DNA from: CAXMRP01 sp965216515
Lineage (GTDB): Bacteria; Pseudomonadota; Alphaproteobacteria; Rhizobiales; Afifellaceae
DNA length: 64,000 bases
Assembly (NCBI GenBank): GCA_965216515.1
Contig: OZ244173.1
Span: 1,674,001 to 1,738,000 of the forward strand
Direction of reading: 5' to 3'
Positions within the stretch are counted from its first letter, which is position 1. Each line of letters starts with the position of its first letter. The notes beneath the pieces are model-generated. The model was not told the DNA's origin and did not search any database. It worked only from the letters and a program-made list of their open reading frames with translations. Position numbers and translations under genes: made by a program. Of the stretch, positions 19,046 to 28,159 are shown one piece after another.

Positions 19046-19171
19046 TCAGCCTTGGCGGGCCTTGAACCGCCGCTGTGTCTTGTTGATCACGTAGACACGG
19101 CCCTTGCGGCGAACCAAACGGTTGTCGCGGTGGCGCTTTTTCAGCGCGCTCAGCGAGTTTCTTACCTTCAT
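19046..19171 (-). CDS. rpmJ: 50S ribosomal protein bL36, cysteine-free type
   Basis: 41 codons. The translation begins MKVRNSLSALKKRHRDNRLV and ends in KARQG, clearly bL36. It lacks the four Cys/His zinc ligands of the classical form, so it is the C-minus (YkgO-like) type that does not need zinc and is the usual form in alphaproteobacteria. Located between choV and the TPR gene on the minus strand, with its own promoter about 60 bp upstream. Confidence 0.93.
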   Translation of the reverse strand: MKVRNSLSALKKRHRDNRLVRRKGRVYVINKTQRRFKARQG

Positions 19172-19227
19172 GACACCAACTTTCCGCGCGGGACCCGTGC
19201 GCCGCGCCTATCCGGACTTGGCGCGTG

Positions 19228-19256
19228 ACATAGAAAGCTCACGCATGGTTTGTCAA
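19228..19256 (-). promoter_or_regulatory. Sigma-70-type promoter of rpmJ
   Basis: On the minus strand, TTGACA (19256-19251) and CTATGT (19233-19228) are separated by 17 bases. This fits the alphaproteobacterial housekeeping consensus (TTGAC, then CTATAT-like). It sits about 57 bp before the rpmJ ATG and overlaps the last bases of choV, so rpmJ is probably transcribed independently of the choline operon. Confidence 0.7.
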
Positions 19257-20509
19257 TGCGCAGGTCGAATTTCAGATGAATCGTCAACGGGTCCGGCGCT
19301 GTTTCCGGTCTCTGGTTCCACCTTCTGCGCCGGTACGAGGCTCCGGAACAGGTCGATATCGCGAACGACCCCGACCGGCGCGCCATTTGCGGCAACAAGA
19401 TACGGGCCGGCGGTTCTCAGACGCATATCGATCATGTCGCGTACGGACACATTGGCGTCGAACTGCAGGAGGTCCCCTGGTGAAACGCCCCGGTCGCCAA
19501 TCGCCGCAGTGTCGACAACCCGCGCCGGCGCGCCGTCGCGCATGGCGGTCCCGTTTTGCGAGATGACAAAGCCGTTTCCGGCATAGTGGGCATCGCCGGC
19601 CGTTGTCCGCGGCAAAGCGTCGAAGGGCGTCATCACCTCCCGGGCACGCAGAACATTGAGCGGATTCATATGGGCAACGAAATCGCGCACATATCCGCTG
19701 GCTGGCGCCAGAACGATCTCCTGGGGGGTGCCCACCTGGACGATTTCACCGCCTTCCATGATGGCAATGCGGTTGCCGATCTTGAGCGCTTCGTCCAGGT
19801 CATGGGAAACGAATATGATCGTCCGGTCGAGACTCTTCTGCAGGCTGAGCAACTCATCCTGCAGCCGGTCGCGGATCAACGGATCCAGGGCCGAAAACGG
19901 CTCGTCCATCAACAAGATGGGCGCATCGGTTGCAAATGCCCTCGCCAAACCCACCCGCTGTTGCATACCGCCGGAAAGTTCACTGACATATTTGTCGGCC
20001 CACTCCGCCAGGCCAACCAGATCCAGTTGGCCGGCGACCTTTCTCTGCCGCTCCGGCCGCGCCATGTGCGACAGCTCAAGGCCAAGCGCCACATTGTCAC
20101 TGACGGTACGCCACGGCAGCAGGCCGAATTGCTGGAAAACCATCGCGATCCTGCCGCGGCGTAGCGCGCGAAGCCGCGCAGCATTGCAGTCCTGAACATT
20201 GACCGCCTCATCGCCGTCCATGACCGTGACCGAACCGCGCGTGATCCGGTTCAGGCGATTGACAGCCCGCAGCAGGGTTGATTTCCCCGAACCCGACAGT
20301 CCCATGAGAACCACGATCTCGCCGCTGTAAATATCGAGATTGGCGCCCTTCACGCCGACAATCTGCCCCGATTCGGCAGCGATGTCGGCGCGGCTCTTTC
20401 CCGCGTCTATCAGTTGCAGTGCAGCATCGGGCTGATCGCCGAAAACAATATCCACATCCCGAAATCGGACAACCGGATCATCCCTGCGCGCGCCACCGGA
20501 ATCTGTCAT
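19253..20509 (-). CDS. choV: Choline ABC transporter ATP-binding protein
   Basis: 418 residues. ATPase of a ProV/OpuA-like betaine-choline importer. ABC motifs: Walker A MGLSGSGKST, Q-loop VFQQFGLLPW, signature SELSGGMQQRVGLARA, Walker B ILLMDEPFSALDP and switch His in VSHDLDE. Before Walker A is the family insert with a conserved GKSRADI segment. Residues from about 290 form a C-terminal CBS-like regulatory region. Its ATG overlaps the choW stop (ATGA). With choW and choX upstream it makes a complete osmoprotectant-class system; the choline assignment rests on similarity to rhizobial ChoXWV and on the adjacent bet genes. Confidence 0.9.
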   Translation of the reverse strand: MTDSGGARRDDPVVRFRDVDIVFGDQPDAALQLIDAGKSRADIAAESGQIVGVKGANLDIYSGEIVVLMGLSGSGKSTLLRAVNRLNRITRGSVTVMDGDEAVNVQDCNAARLRALRRGRIAMVFQQFGLLPWRTVSDNVALGLELSHMARPERQRKVAGQLDLVGLAEWADKYVSELSGGMQQRVGLARAFATDAPILLMDEPFSALDPLIRDRLQDELLSLQKSLDRTIIFVSHDLDEALKIGNRIAIMEGGEIVQVGTPQEIVLAPASGYVRDFVAHMNPLNVLRAREVMTPFDALPRTTAGDAHYAGNGFVISQNGTAMRDGAPARVVDTAAIGDRGVSPGDLLQFDANVSVRDMIDMRLRTAGPYLVAANGAPVGVVRDIDLFRSLVPAQKVEPETGNSAGPVDDSSEIRPAH

Positions 20510-21351
20510 CGCCCCCCTCCGTCGGGGTCTCCCCGGCAGACGCGATCAAGGATGATCGCGATCAAGACGATCGCGACACCCACTTCAAAGCCCCTGGCGA
20601 TGTTGACCTGGTTGAGCGCCCTGAGGGTCGGCACACCAAGCCCGTCTGCGCCGACAAGCGCCGCGATCACCACCATCGACAGCGAGAGCATTATTGTCTG
20701 CGTCAATCCGGCCATGATCTGCGGCAACGCGTAGGGCAACTCGACCTTCCAGAGCCTTTGCCAAGTCGTGGCGCCGAACGCATCCGCTGCCTCCACCAGC
20801 GCCTTTGGCGTTGAGGATATCCCCAGTTGCGTCAGGCGGATCGGCGCAGGTATGGCAAAGATCACCGTGGCGATCAGTCCCGGCACCATCCCCAGACCAA
20901 ACAGAATCAACGCGGGAATCAGGTAAACGAAAGTGGGAATGGTCTGCATCAGGTCGAGTACGGGCCGCAGGGCATTCATCAGCCACGGCCGCCGCGCGGC
21001 GGCGATACCCACCGGCACCCCGAAACCCATGCATATCACCGCTGACGACAAGACCAGCGCCAGGGTTTCCGTCGTCTCCTCCCAATAACCCTGGTTGATA
21101 ATGAGAAGAAGGCCGGCCAGCACGAAGGCCGCAAGCCAAACCGATCTTCGCAAATAGTACGCGATGGCCGCCGCCAGCAAAACCATCACAAACGGATGGG
21201 GTGTTTGCAGCACCCACAGGATCGCTCCGATCATCGCCTCAAGCGCTGCCGAAATCCCGTCGAAAAACGCCGCGCCGTTCACGGTCAGCCAGTCGACACC
21301 ACCCTGCGCCCACTTGCCGATCGGGATTTTATTTTCGGTGAGCCACTCCAT
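20506..21351 (-). CDS. choW: Choline ABC transporter permease
   Basis: 281 residues starting MEWLTENKIPIGKW, which matches the ChoW N-terminus; a TTG eight codons earlier is less likely. About six or seven hydrophobic helices, with the binding-protein-dependent permease segment EAADAFGATTWQRLWKVELP that docks on the ATPase. Inner membrane. Second gene of choXWV; there is about 100 bp between the choX stop and this start. Confidence 0.9.
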   Translation of the reverse strand: MEWLTENKIPIGKWAQGGVDWLTVNGAAFFDGISAALEAMIGAILWVLQTPHPFVMVLLAAAIAYYLRRSVWLAAFVLAGLLLIINQGYWEETTETLALVLSSAVICMGFGVPVGIAAARRPWLMNALRPVLDLMQTIPTFVYLIPALILFGLGMVPGLIATVIFAIPAPIRLTQLGISSTPKALVEAADAFGATTWQRLWKVELPYALPQIMAGLTQTIMLSLSMVVIAALVGADGLGVPTLRALNQVNIARGFEVGVAIVLIAIILDRVCRGDPDGGGR

Positions 21352-21458
21352 CGATACGCTCGGCTGCCCCCTCAAGCGCGGGGGCCGGCCTGGCGCCGAC
21401 CCCGGTTGTTTTCACAAGCCGTCGAAAATCCTTTTAGTTCGGCGGCGGGATCCAACAC

Positions 21459-22400
21459 CTACATCAGGCTCGACTTGACTGCTTCCAGCCCGTTGCCGCC
21501 GTCAAACGTTTCCACACCGTCAAGCCATCCGTCGAGCACGCCCATATTGGATTTGATCCATGCGCGCGCCGCCTTCTCCGCTTCCTCACCATCATTGAGG
21601 ATGGCGCCCATGATTTCGTTTTCCATTTTGAGCGTGAATTTCAGGTTGGTCAGCAACTTGCCGACATTCTTGCACTCCTCCACATAACCGGCCCGCACGT
21701 TTGTGTAGACCGTCGCACCACCGAAATCCGGTCCGAAAACATCATCGCCACCATCCAGATAAGCCATCGAGAAATTGGCATTCATCGGATGCGGTTCCCA
21801 ACCCAGAAAAACGATGTGCTCATTCCGCTTTGTGACCCGTGCCACCTGCGCGAGCATGCCCTGCTCCGACGACTCCACTACTTCGAAACCCTTCAGCCCG
21901 AATGTATCGGCTTCGATCATGTCGATGATCAGCCGATTGCCGTCGTTCCCCGGCTCGATACCGTAAATCTTGCCGTCCAGTTCTTCCTTGAATTTTGCGA
22001 TGTCCTGAAATGATTTCAAACCGGCATCAAACGTGTAACTGGGCACCGCAAGCGTGTATTTTGCGCCTTCCAGGTTGACGCCGACCGTGTCCACCGATCC
22101 CTCATCGCGATAGGGTGCGATATCGCCTTCCATGGTCGGCATCCAATTGCCCAGGAAAACATCAATATCCTTGTTCTTAAGCGAGGCATAAGTCACCGGA
22201 ACCGAGAGCACCTTCACGTCCGGCTCGTAACCGAGTGCCTTCAAGACCACCGATGTCGCGGCTGTGGTCGCTGTGATATCGGTCCAGCCAACATCGGAAA
22301 AACGGACTGTCTTGCAGCTGTCCATTGCCGCCAGGGACGGCCCGGATGCCAGTCCGAGCGCCATCGCGCCAAACACCGCACCCAAGAAAGTGTGCCTCAT
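21459..22400 (-). CDS. choX: Choline-binding periplasmic protein
   Basis: 313 residues from the ATG that has AGGAGG six bases upstream; a TTG two codons before is excluded by spacing. Signal peptide MRHTFLGAVFGAMALGLASG, cut near SLAA. OpuAC-type fold; the segments VRFSDVGWTDITATTAA, DVFLGNWMPTMEGD and FLGWEPHPMNANF supply aromatic residues expected to cage the quaternary amine. First gene of the operon, with a 14-base palindrome (22441-22454) in its 5' leader. Confidence 0.92.
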   Translation of the reverse strand: MRHTFLGAVFGAMALGLASGPSLAAMDSCKTVRFSDVGWTDITATTAATSVVLKALGYEPDVKVLSVPVTYASLKNKDIDVFLGNWMPTMEGDIAPYRDEGSVDTVGVNLEGAKYTLAVPSYTFDAGLKSFQDIAKFKEELDGKIYGIEPGNDGNRLIIDMIEADTFGLKGFEVVESSEQGMLAQVARVTKRNEHIVFLGWEPHPMNANFSMAYLDGGDDVFGPDFGGATVYTNVRAGYVEECKNVGKLLTNLKFTLKMENEIMGAILNDGEEAEKAARAWIKSNMGVLDGWLDGVETFDGGNGLEAVKSSLM

Positions 22401-22517
22401 ACTCAACCTCCTGATTGTTTGAAAACCGGGCGAGCCCCACCAGCAGCGCTGCTGCGACTCTCCGCCTGTTGAATGACCATCGAAACATCTATTGCGGGTC
22501 GGTGCAAATTTTTATTG

Positions 22518-22531
22518 ATTGATCGATCAAT
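22518..22531. promoter_or_regulatory. Probable BetI operator palindrome
   Basis: ATTGATCGATCAAT is a perfect 14-base dyad in the 185-bp divergent space between choX and betI, flanked by AT-rich sequence and an overlapping ATTGATTGATC repeat. BetI of the TetR family binds such ATTGA/TCAAT dyads in other bacteria. The placement would let it control both choXWV and betI-betA, relieved by choline. Confidence 0.65.
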
Positions 22532-22585
22532 TAAAAATATTCAGCATTCGATCGCACATGCAACAACGGCAGTGGAGACACGCAC

Positions 22586-23173
22586 ATGCCAAAAATCGGA
22601 ATGGAGCCCCTTCGCCGGGAAGCCCTGATATCAGCGACGATAGACGCAATCCACGACAAGGGCATGGCCCATGTCACAATGAGCGATATTGCACGCCGGG
22701 CCGGCGTATCCGCCGGGCTCGCACATCACTATTTTGGTGCCAAAGACCGATTGCTTCTTGCCACAATGCGCACGCTGCTGGCCGAGCTTGGCGATGAGGT
22801 CCAATCCCGCCTGGCCGACTGCGCCTCACCACAGGACCGCTTGCGGGCGATCATTCGCGGCAACTTTTCCCCGTGCCAGTTTCGGCCTGAAGTCATCTCT
22901 GCCTGGCTCGCTTTTTACGATGCCGCACAGCATGACAATGCCGCCCAGCGGCTCCTGCGGATCTATGTCCGGCGATTGGAAAGCAATCTGGTCCACGCCC
23001 TTCAGGAACTGACCGACCGTGCCAGCGCGGAACGAATTGGCACAATGACCGCCGCGCTGATCGACGGTGTGTGGATCCGCAGATCCCTGACCGCGGAAGA
23101 TCCCGGCGGCCAAAACGCCGCCCAATTGGTGGAAGAGGCCGTGTTTGCCGCGCTTGCCGCAACCCGGACCTGA
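22586..23173 (+). CDS. betI: TetR-family choline-responsive repressor
   Basis: 195 residues. N-terminal TetR helix-turn-helix (ISATIDAIHDKGMAHVTMSD, then GVSAGLAHHYFGAKD) and a C-terminal ligand domain with BetI features (FRPEVISAWLAFYDAAQHD, ALIDGVWIRRSL). Expected to repress the bet and cho genes until choline is present. Directly followed by betA with 10 bp between. Confidence 0.9.
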   Translation: MPKIGMEPLRREALISATIDAIHDKGMAHVTMSDIARRAGVSAGLAHHYFGAKDRLLLATMRTLLAELGDEVQSRLADCASPQDRLRAIIRGNFSPCQFRPEVISAWLAFYDAAQHDNAAQRLLRIYVRRLESNLVHALQELTDRASAERIGTMTAALIDGVWIRRSLTAEDPGGQNAAQLVEEAVFAALAATRT

Positions 23174-23183
23174 TACCGCCGCC

Positions 23184-24872
23184 ATGACCGGTCGCTCCGC
23201 TGAATGTGATGCCGATTTCATCATTGTCGGCGCCGGATCATCCGGTTGCGCACTGGCCGCGCGCCTGTCTGAATGCGGTCGTCATTCGGTGCTCTTGTTG
23301 GAATATGGCGGCTCTGATGCCGGACCGCTTATCCAGATGCCGGCCGCCTTGTCCATTCCGATGAACATGAAAGCCTATGATTGGGGATTTCAAAGCGAAC
23401 CGGAACCACAAATGGGTGGCCGGCGTTTTGCCGTCCCCCGCGGAAAGGTCCTCGGCGGATCTTCGTCGATAAACGGCATGGTATATGTCCGCGGCCACCC
23501 CGATGATTTCGACGCCTGGGAGAAGGCAGGCGCAACGGGATGGGGGTTCGGCAGCGTCCTGCCCTACTTCCTGCGGATGGAAAACGCGCATCGATCCGAT
23601 TCCCGGTGGCGCGGCACCGGCGGTCCGCTCCACGTCACCCGGGGACAACAGGACAATCCCCTGTATCGTGCATTCATAAAGGCGGGAAAATCTGCCGGAT
23701 ACCGCGAAACGCCGGACTATAACGGTGCCTGCCAGGAAGGCGTTGGGGCGCTGGACATGACAGTCTGGAAAGGCCGCCGCTGGTCCGCCGCCAACGCCTA
23801 CCTCAAACCTGCAGCCGGCCGCTCCAATCTTCGGATCCTAAAGCGCTGCAGGGTCGATCGCATCATCTTCGAAGGTCGTCGCGCGGTTGGGGTGGAAGCG
23901 CGGCAGCGAACCAGTCGGCTGCGATTCCACGCCGGCAAGGACGTGATACTTTGCGCGTCGGCAATAAATTCGCCACATCTGCTTCTGTCATCCGGCGTCG
24001 GACCCGGCGCCCAGCTACAGGCGTTCGGAATTCCGGTCGTCGCCGAACGACGCGGTGTCGGCGCAAATCTTCAGGACCACTTGGAGGTGTATGTCCAGCA
24101 CAAAAGCCGCAAGCCGGTATCATTGAATGGGCATTTGGGTTTGATGTCGCGGGCCCGCATCGGCTTGCGCTGGCTGGCCACCAAAACCGGATATGGGGCC
24201 ACAAATCACTTTGAGGCCGGCGGCTTCATCCGTTCACGAGCCGGAATTCCCTATCCGGATTTGCAAATGCATTTTCTACCGGCCGCAATGCGTTATGACG
24301 GCAGGCGCGCTTCGGACGGACATGGATACCAGATGCATATCGGGCCGATGCGCTCCCGATCCCGCGGCAGCGTCAGCCTCGCCCGGATGCAGACGGCAGA
24401 TGCAGCACAAACGCCACCGCCCGCAATCCGCTTCAACTATATGAGCGCGCCGCAGGACTGGGGTGATTTCCGGGCCGCGATCCGGCTCGCCCGCGAGATC
24501 TTCCGGCAACACCCGTTTGACGCATTTCGCGGCGAGGAGCTTGCACCCGGTGAAGACGTTCAGACCGATGCCGAACTGGATGCATTCATTCGCGACCATG
24601 CCGAAAGCGCCTATCATCCCTGCGGGACATGCCGCATGGGTGGCGATCAGGATCCCGATTCTGTTGTCGACCCTGAATGCCGCGTCATCGGTGTTGACGG
24701 GCTCCGGGTGGTGGATTCTTCGATATTTCCGCTGATCACCAACGGAAACCTCAATGCACCTTCCATCATGGTTGGCGAGAAGGCGGCCGATATCATTTTG
24801 GGTAAGGCGCCACTGGCGCCTGTCGAACGCACGCCATGGCGTCATCCGAGCTGGCGCAGCGAACAGCGCTAG
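23184..24872 (+). CDS. betA: Choline dehydrogenase (GMC oxidoreductase)
   Basis: 562 residues. FAD enzyme oxidising choline to betaine aldehyde and possibly on to glycine betaine. Motifs: N-terminal dinucleotide loop DFIIVGAGSSGCALAARLSE, GMC signature PRGKVLGGSSSINGMVYVRG, the second GMC signature around CASAINSPHLLLSSGVGPG, the active-site His region SAYHPCGTCRMG and the C-terminal SIFPLITNGNLNAPSIMVGE. The start is the ATG 10 bp after betI. betB, the aldehyde dehydrogenase that usually separates betI from betA, is absent here. Confidence 0.92.
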   Translation: MTGRSAECDADFIIVGAGSSGCALAARLSECGRHSVLLLEYGGSDAGPLIQMPAALSIPMNMKAYDWGFQSEPEPQMGGRRFAVPRGKVLGGSSSINGMVYVRGHPDDFDAWEKAGATGWGFGSVLPYFLRMENAHRSDSRWRGTGGPLHVTRGQQDNPLYRAFIKAGKSAGYRETPDYNGACQEGVGALDMTVWKGRRWSAANAYLKPAAGRSNLRILKRCRVDRIIFEGRRAVGVEARQRTSRLRFHAGKDVILCASAINSPHLLLSSGVGPGAQLQAFGIPVVAERRGVGANLQDHLEVYVQHKSRKPVSLNGHLGLMSRARIGLRWLATKTGYGATNHFEAGGFIRSRAGIPYPDLQMHFLPAAMRYDGRRASDGHGYQMHIGPMRSRSRGSVSLARMQTADAAQTPPPAIRFNYMSAPQDWGDFRAAIRLAREIFRQHPFDAFRGEELAPGEDVQTDAELDAFIRDHAESAYHPCGTCRMGGDQDPDSVVDPECRVIGVDGLRVVDSSIFPLITNGNLNAPSIMVGEKAADIILGKAPLAPVERTPWRHPSWRSEQR

Positions 24873-25025
24873 GCATGCGGCGAGGGGGCGATCCTGCCCG
24901 GCGACATGGATCAACGGCTGAAGCCGCAATCCCTTTCAACTGAAATCCCTATCGAATTTTCGGCCGATATTCCGCAACGGAATCGAACCGGCGCGGCCCG
25001 AACGCCTGCACCACCGCAGCCGATG

Positions 25026-25412
25026 TCAGGCCATCTTGATCAACAGGACGGCCATGACAAGATAAGTCGCCTGATGCAGGGCCTGGTCGAGTCCGATTCC
25101 GTACCAAAAAAGATTGTCCCTGGGCGTCCAACCGTTGCGGATGGTGATCTGCGCCTTGAGCCAGTCGATGTGATAGTGGACAACAAATTCGCCGGCGAGA
25201 ATGAGCAGGACGGGCACCGCCGCAGTTCCGGCGATCAACGCCGCAGGCAGAGAACCAACGATATGTCCGGCGGAATGCATGATCCCGCCCGGATGCGCAT
25301 AGGTGCCCTTGTTTTCGACCTGGTAGCCTGACTGCAGGAGAAAGTCGAAGATCAGGTGCTTGACCTGAAGCACCGCGATAACGGCAAGGAGGAGGAACTG
25401 CGAATCGGACAT
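25026..25412 (-). CDS. DUF3307 membrane protein
   Basis: 128 residues starting MSDSQFLLLAVIAVLQVKHL. Four hydrophobic segments and the DUF3307 pattern KHLIFDFLLQSGYQVENKG, followed by GGIMHSAGHIVGS and a His-rich FVVHYHIDWLKAQ. Inner-membrane protein of unknown function. Convergent with betA and divergent from the adenylate cyclase; no obvious operon partner. Confidence 0.8.
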   Translation of the reverse strand: MSDSQFLLLAVIAVLQVKHLIFDFLLQSGYQVENKGTYAHPGGIMHSAGHIVGSLPAALIAGTAAVPVLLILAGEFVVHYHIDWLKAQITIRNGWTPRDNLFWYGIGLDQALHQATYLVMAVLLIKMA

Positions 25413-25756
25413 GAGGTACTCGGAAGGGCACCTTGTATTGTTTGTTGGTCTTGCAGCCCCCTGCACAGAGGCGCATCCCTAGCCGGTTCACAGCCGTCGC
25501 ACAATTCCAATTGTCGAGAAATTATCCGCGCCAGCTTTCGCATTCCTTAACGGCGGGGCGCGGTGAAATACAACCGCAGCGCGATCGTCAATTGATATTC
25601 TGTTTCGACACCGTCGCCGAAAGCGCTAGGCTCTGATCGCCACAGCGCGGATCGCAATCACCCACCGGCGAACGGGGCTGGATTTTTCCGCTTCGTTGTG
25701 CCGTCATCGGCGCGGGCGAATGCCTGCCCTGCATACAGGCGAAAGGCGAAAGACCT
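25413..25756. other. Divergent intergenic region
   Basis: 344 bases between the DUF3307 and adenylate cyclase genes, read outward on opposite strands. Contains ACAATT-CC-AATTGT (25501-25514), a six-base inverted repeat that could be a protein site. I find no clear promoter pair, RNA or small gene. Confidence 0.4.
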
Positions 25757-28051
25757 ATGCGCGGTTCAAGTGTAGTCGCATTGATCTTCGGCATGGTCAT
25801 GGTGTTTGCCATGCTTGTCCTGCGTATATTGGACCCGTCGCCGATCCGCACATTGCGTGCGTTCACATTTGACGAGATCCAGCGCTTTTCGCCGCGCGCG
25901 TACGGCGACTATCCGGTCCGTATCGTCGATATCGATGAGGCCTCTCTCGCCGAACTCGGGCAGTGGCCTTGGCCGCGCGATCGTGTTGCCGCAATCGTTG
26001 CCCGGCTGACGGAACTTGGTGCAGCCGCGATTGTTTTCGATGTCATCTTCGTCGAACCCGATCGCATGTCGCCAAAACAGATTGCAACCAATTCCCGTCT
26101 GGCCGCGGCGCTGGACAGCAATGCGACCCGCGCTCTGGTCGAAAGCCTGGCGGACAATGACGAGGTGTTTGCGCAAGCAATCGCTGGCGGCCCGGTTGTC
26201 CTGGGATATTCGATCCTGAAGTTCGGGATCGAAAGCGACGAGACGCAGGCCAAAGAAGCGCCCAAGGCAGGCTTTGCATTTACCGGGATTGATCCCCTGG
26301 CTGCGGCCCCTCCCATGTCGGAGGTCACGTACAACATTCCCGTCCTGCAGGATGTCGCATCCGGCCTGGGCAGCATTTCGTTGAATCCCGACGATGTCAT
26401 CGATGTCGTTCGAAAAATTCCGCTGGTATGGTCCGATGGTACGCAATTCTGGCCAAGCCTCGCCGTGGAGGCACTCCGTGTGGCTCAGGGCGCATCGACA
26501 ATCGTCGTCCGCGGCGCCAACGAGGCCGCTGGCGTGATCGAAGGCCTCCAGGTCGGAGCCTTCGCCATTCCCACGACAACCAATGGCGAATTCTGGGTCT
26601 GGTACGGTCACGACCGGGAGGACCGGTTTCTCTCTGCCGCAAAGGTGTTGAATGAACCCGATGAAGCGCTACGGCCGAAGGTCGAAGGCAATATCGTTCT
26701 GATCGGCGCATCTGCGTCCGGTTTGCTCGACATTCGGGCGACCGCGCTTGGCGAAAATGTCGCCGGGGTTTCCATCCACGCGCAGGTGCTGGAACAGATT
26801 ATTTCCGGAACCTACATTCAGCGGACAGACTGGGTCGAGGGGCTGGAATTAATCGGTTTTGCGCTGACCGGCGCATTGCTGGTCGTTTCCGGCGTCTTTT
26901 CCGGTCCCATATTGTCTTTCGTACTGGGCGGAGTTGTCGCCGCCTTGATAATTCTTCTCACCTGGATCGGATTTCATCGCTACGGACTGCTGGTCGACCC
27001 GAGTTTTGCGCTGTTCGGAGGACTTGCCGTCTACTTTGCGCTGACGTCGTTTCGGTTCCTGGTCTCAGACCGCGAAAAGCGGCGAATTCGCCGCGCGTTT
27101 GCGCAATATGTCGCCCCATCCGTTCTGGAGGAAATCGAATCCGATCCCGACAAGCTGCGTCTCGGCGGAGAAATCCGCGCCGTCTCGGTGATGTTCTGCG
27201 ATGTGCGCAATTTCACCCCGCTCAGCGAACGATTGGAACCGGTGGAGCTTGTTTCCCTGCTCAACCAGCTGCTTGGCGCCCTGAGCAATCATGTCATCGC
27301 GGAATCCGGCACCATCGACAAGTATATCGGCGATTCGCTGATGGCGTTCTGGAACGCGCCAACCGACATTCCGGATCACGAAATGCATGCCTGCCGAGCT
27401 GCCCTGCTGATGCGCCAAAGCTTGGCGGAATTGAACGCATCCGGTGCATTTACCGTCACCGGACCCGGAATCGACGGTTCAACACCGGAAAATTCAGCCG
27501 GCCAGGACACGCCCGAAGTTGCGATCGCCATCGGCATTTGCACAGGCGAAGCGTGCGTCGGCAATATGGGGTCGGAGCAACGCTTCGACTATTCCGTGAT
27601 CGGCGACACGGTCAACATCGCCGCCCGCGTGGAAAACGCCTGCCGTCACGTCGCCTTCGACATCATGATTGCGCAATCGACCGCGGATCGCGTTCCCGGG
27701 CTGGCGATGCTGGATGCCGGATCCATCGCACTGAAAGGGAAATCGGATCGCCTTGGCCTCCAAATCGTGGTTGGCGATGAAACCGTGCGTCAAAGCCGGG
27801 AATTCCAGGAGCTTGCCGATTGCCATGTCGATCTTCTCCGGGCCATGAAAAGGACAGGCAAGCTCGACCGGGAACGCCTCGACAACTGCATCGCCGGGGC
27901 TGCCGCGATTTCCGCGGAACTGGCTGCGTTTTACCGGCGCATTCCGGCCCGGTTGGAAGATTTTGTGGAGTTGGACAAGCCGTCGGCAGCCGACGTTGAT
28001 GTTGAACTTGAGGAGTCCCACGCCACTACGATCCTCGCCGAACGCACCTGA
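25757..28051 (+). CDS. CHASE2-domain adenylate/guanylate cyclase
   Basis: 764 residues. N-terminal membrane helix (ALIFGMVMVFAMLVL), an extracytoplasmic CHASE2 sensor (about 30-340; RIVDIDEASLAELGQWPWPR and FDVIFVEPDR are typical), then a cluster of three helices around 350-430 and a class III cyclase domain. Catalytic features: metal Asp in VMFCDVRNFTPLSE, KYIGDSLMAFWNAP, and the second half FDYSVIGDTVNIAARVENAC. Makes cyclic AMP (or GMP) in response to an unknown periplasmic signal. No cyclic-nucleotide effector gene is adjacent. Confidence 0.92.
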   Translation: MRGSSVVALIFGMVMVFAMLVLRILDPSPIRTLRAFTFDEIQRFSPRAYGDYPVRIVDIDEASLAELGQWPWPRDRVAAIVARLTELGAAAIVFDVIFVEPDRMSPKQIATNSRLAAALDSNATRALVESLADNDEVFAQAIAGGPVVLGYSILKFGIESDETQAKEAPKAGFAFTGIDPLAAAPPMSEVTYNIPVLQDVASGLGSISLNPDDVIDVVRKIPLVWSDGTQFWPSLAVEALRVAQGASTIVVRGANEAAGVIEGLQVGAFAIPTTTNGEFWVWYGHDREDRFLSAAKVLNEPDEALRPKVEGNIVLIGASASGLLDIRATALGENVAGVSIHAQVLEQIISGTYIQRTDWVEGLELIGFALTGALLVVSGVFSGPILSFVLGGVVAALIILLTWIGFHRYGLLVDPSFALFGGLAVYFALTSFRFLVSDREKRRIRRAFAQYVAPSVLEEIESDPDKLRLGGEIRAVSVMFCDVRNFTPLSERLEPVELVSLLNQLLGALSNHVIAESGTIDKYIGDSLMAFWNAPTDIPDHEMHACRAALLMRQSLAELNASGAFTVTGPGIDGSTPENSAGQDTPEVAIAIGICTGEACVGNMGSEQRFDYSVIGDTVNIAARVENACRHVAFDIMIAQSTADRVPGLAMLDAGSIALKGKSDRLGLQIVVGDETVRQSREFQELADCHVDLLRAMKRTGKLDRERLDNCIAGAAAISAELAAFYRRIPARLEDFVELDKPSAADVDVELEESHATTILAERT

Positions 28052-28159
28052 GAACAATCCCGTATTTCATTAACCAATCGGTATGTCCTGACAGCGATAG
28101 TCTTCCGATCAGGCCGGCCAAGCTGGACGGCCGGCTGAAACCAGGGCCCGGACGGAACC

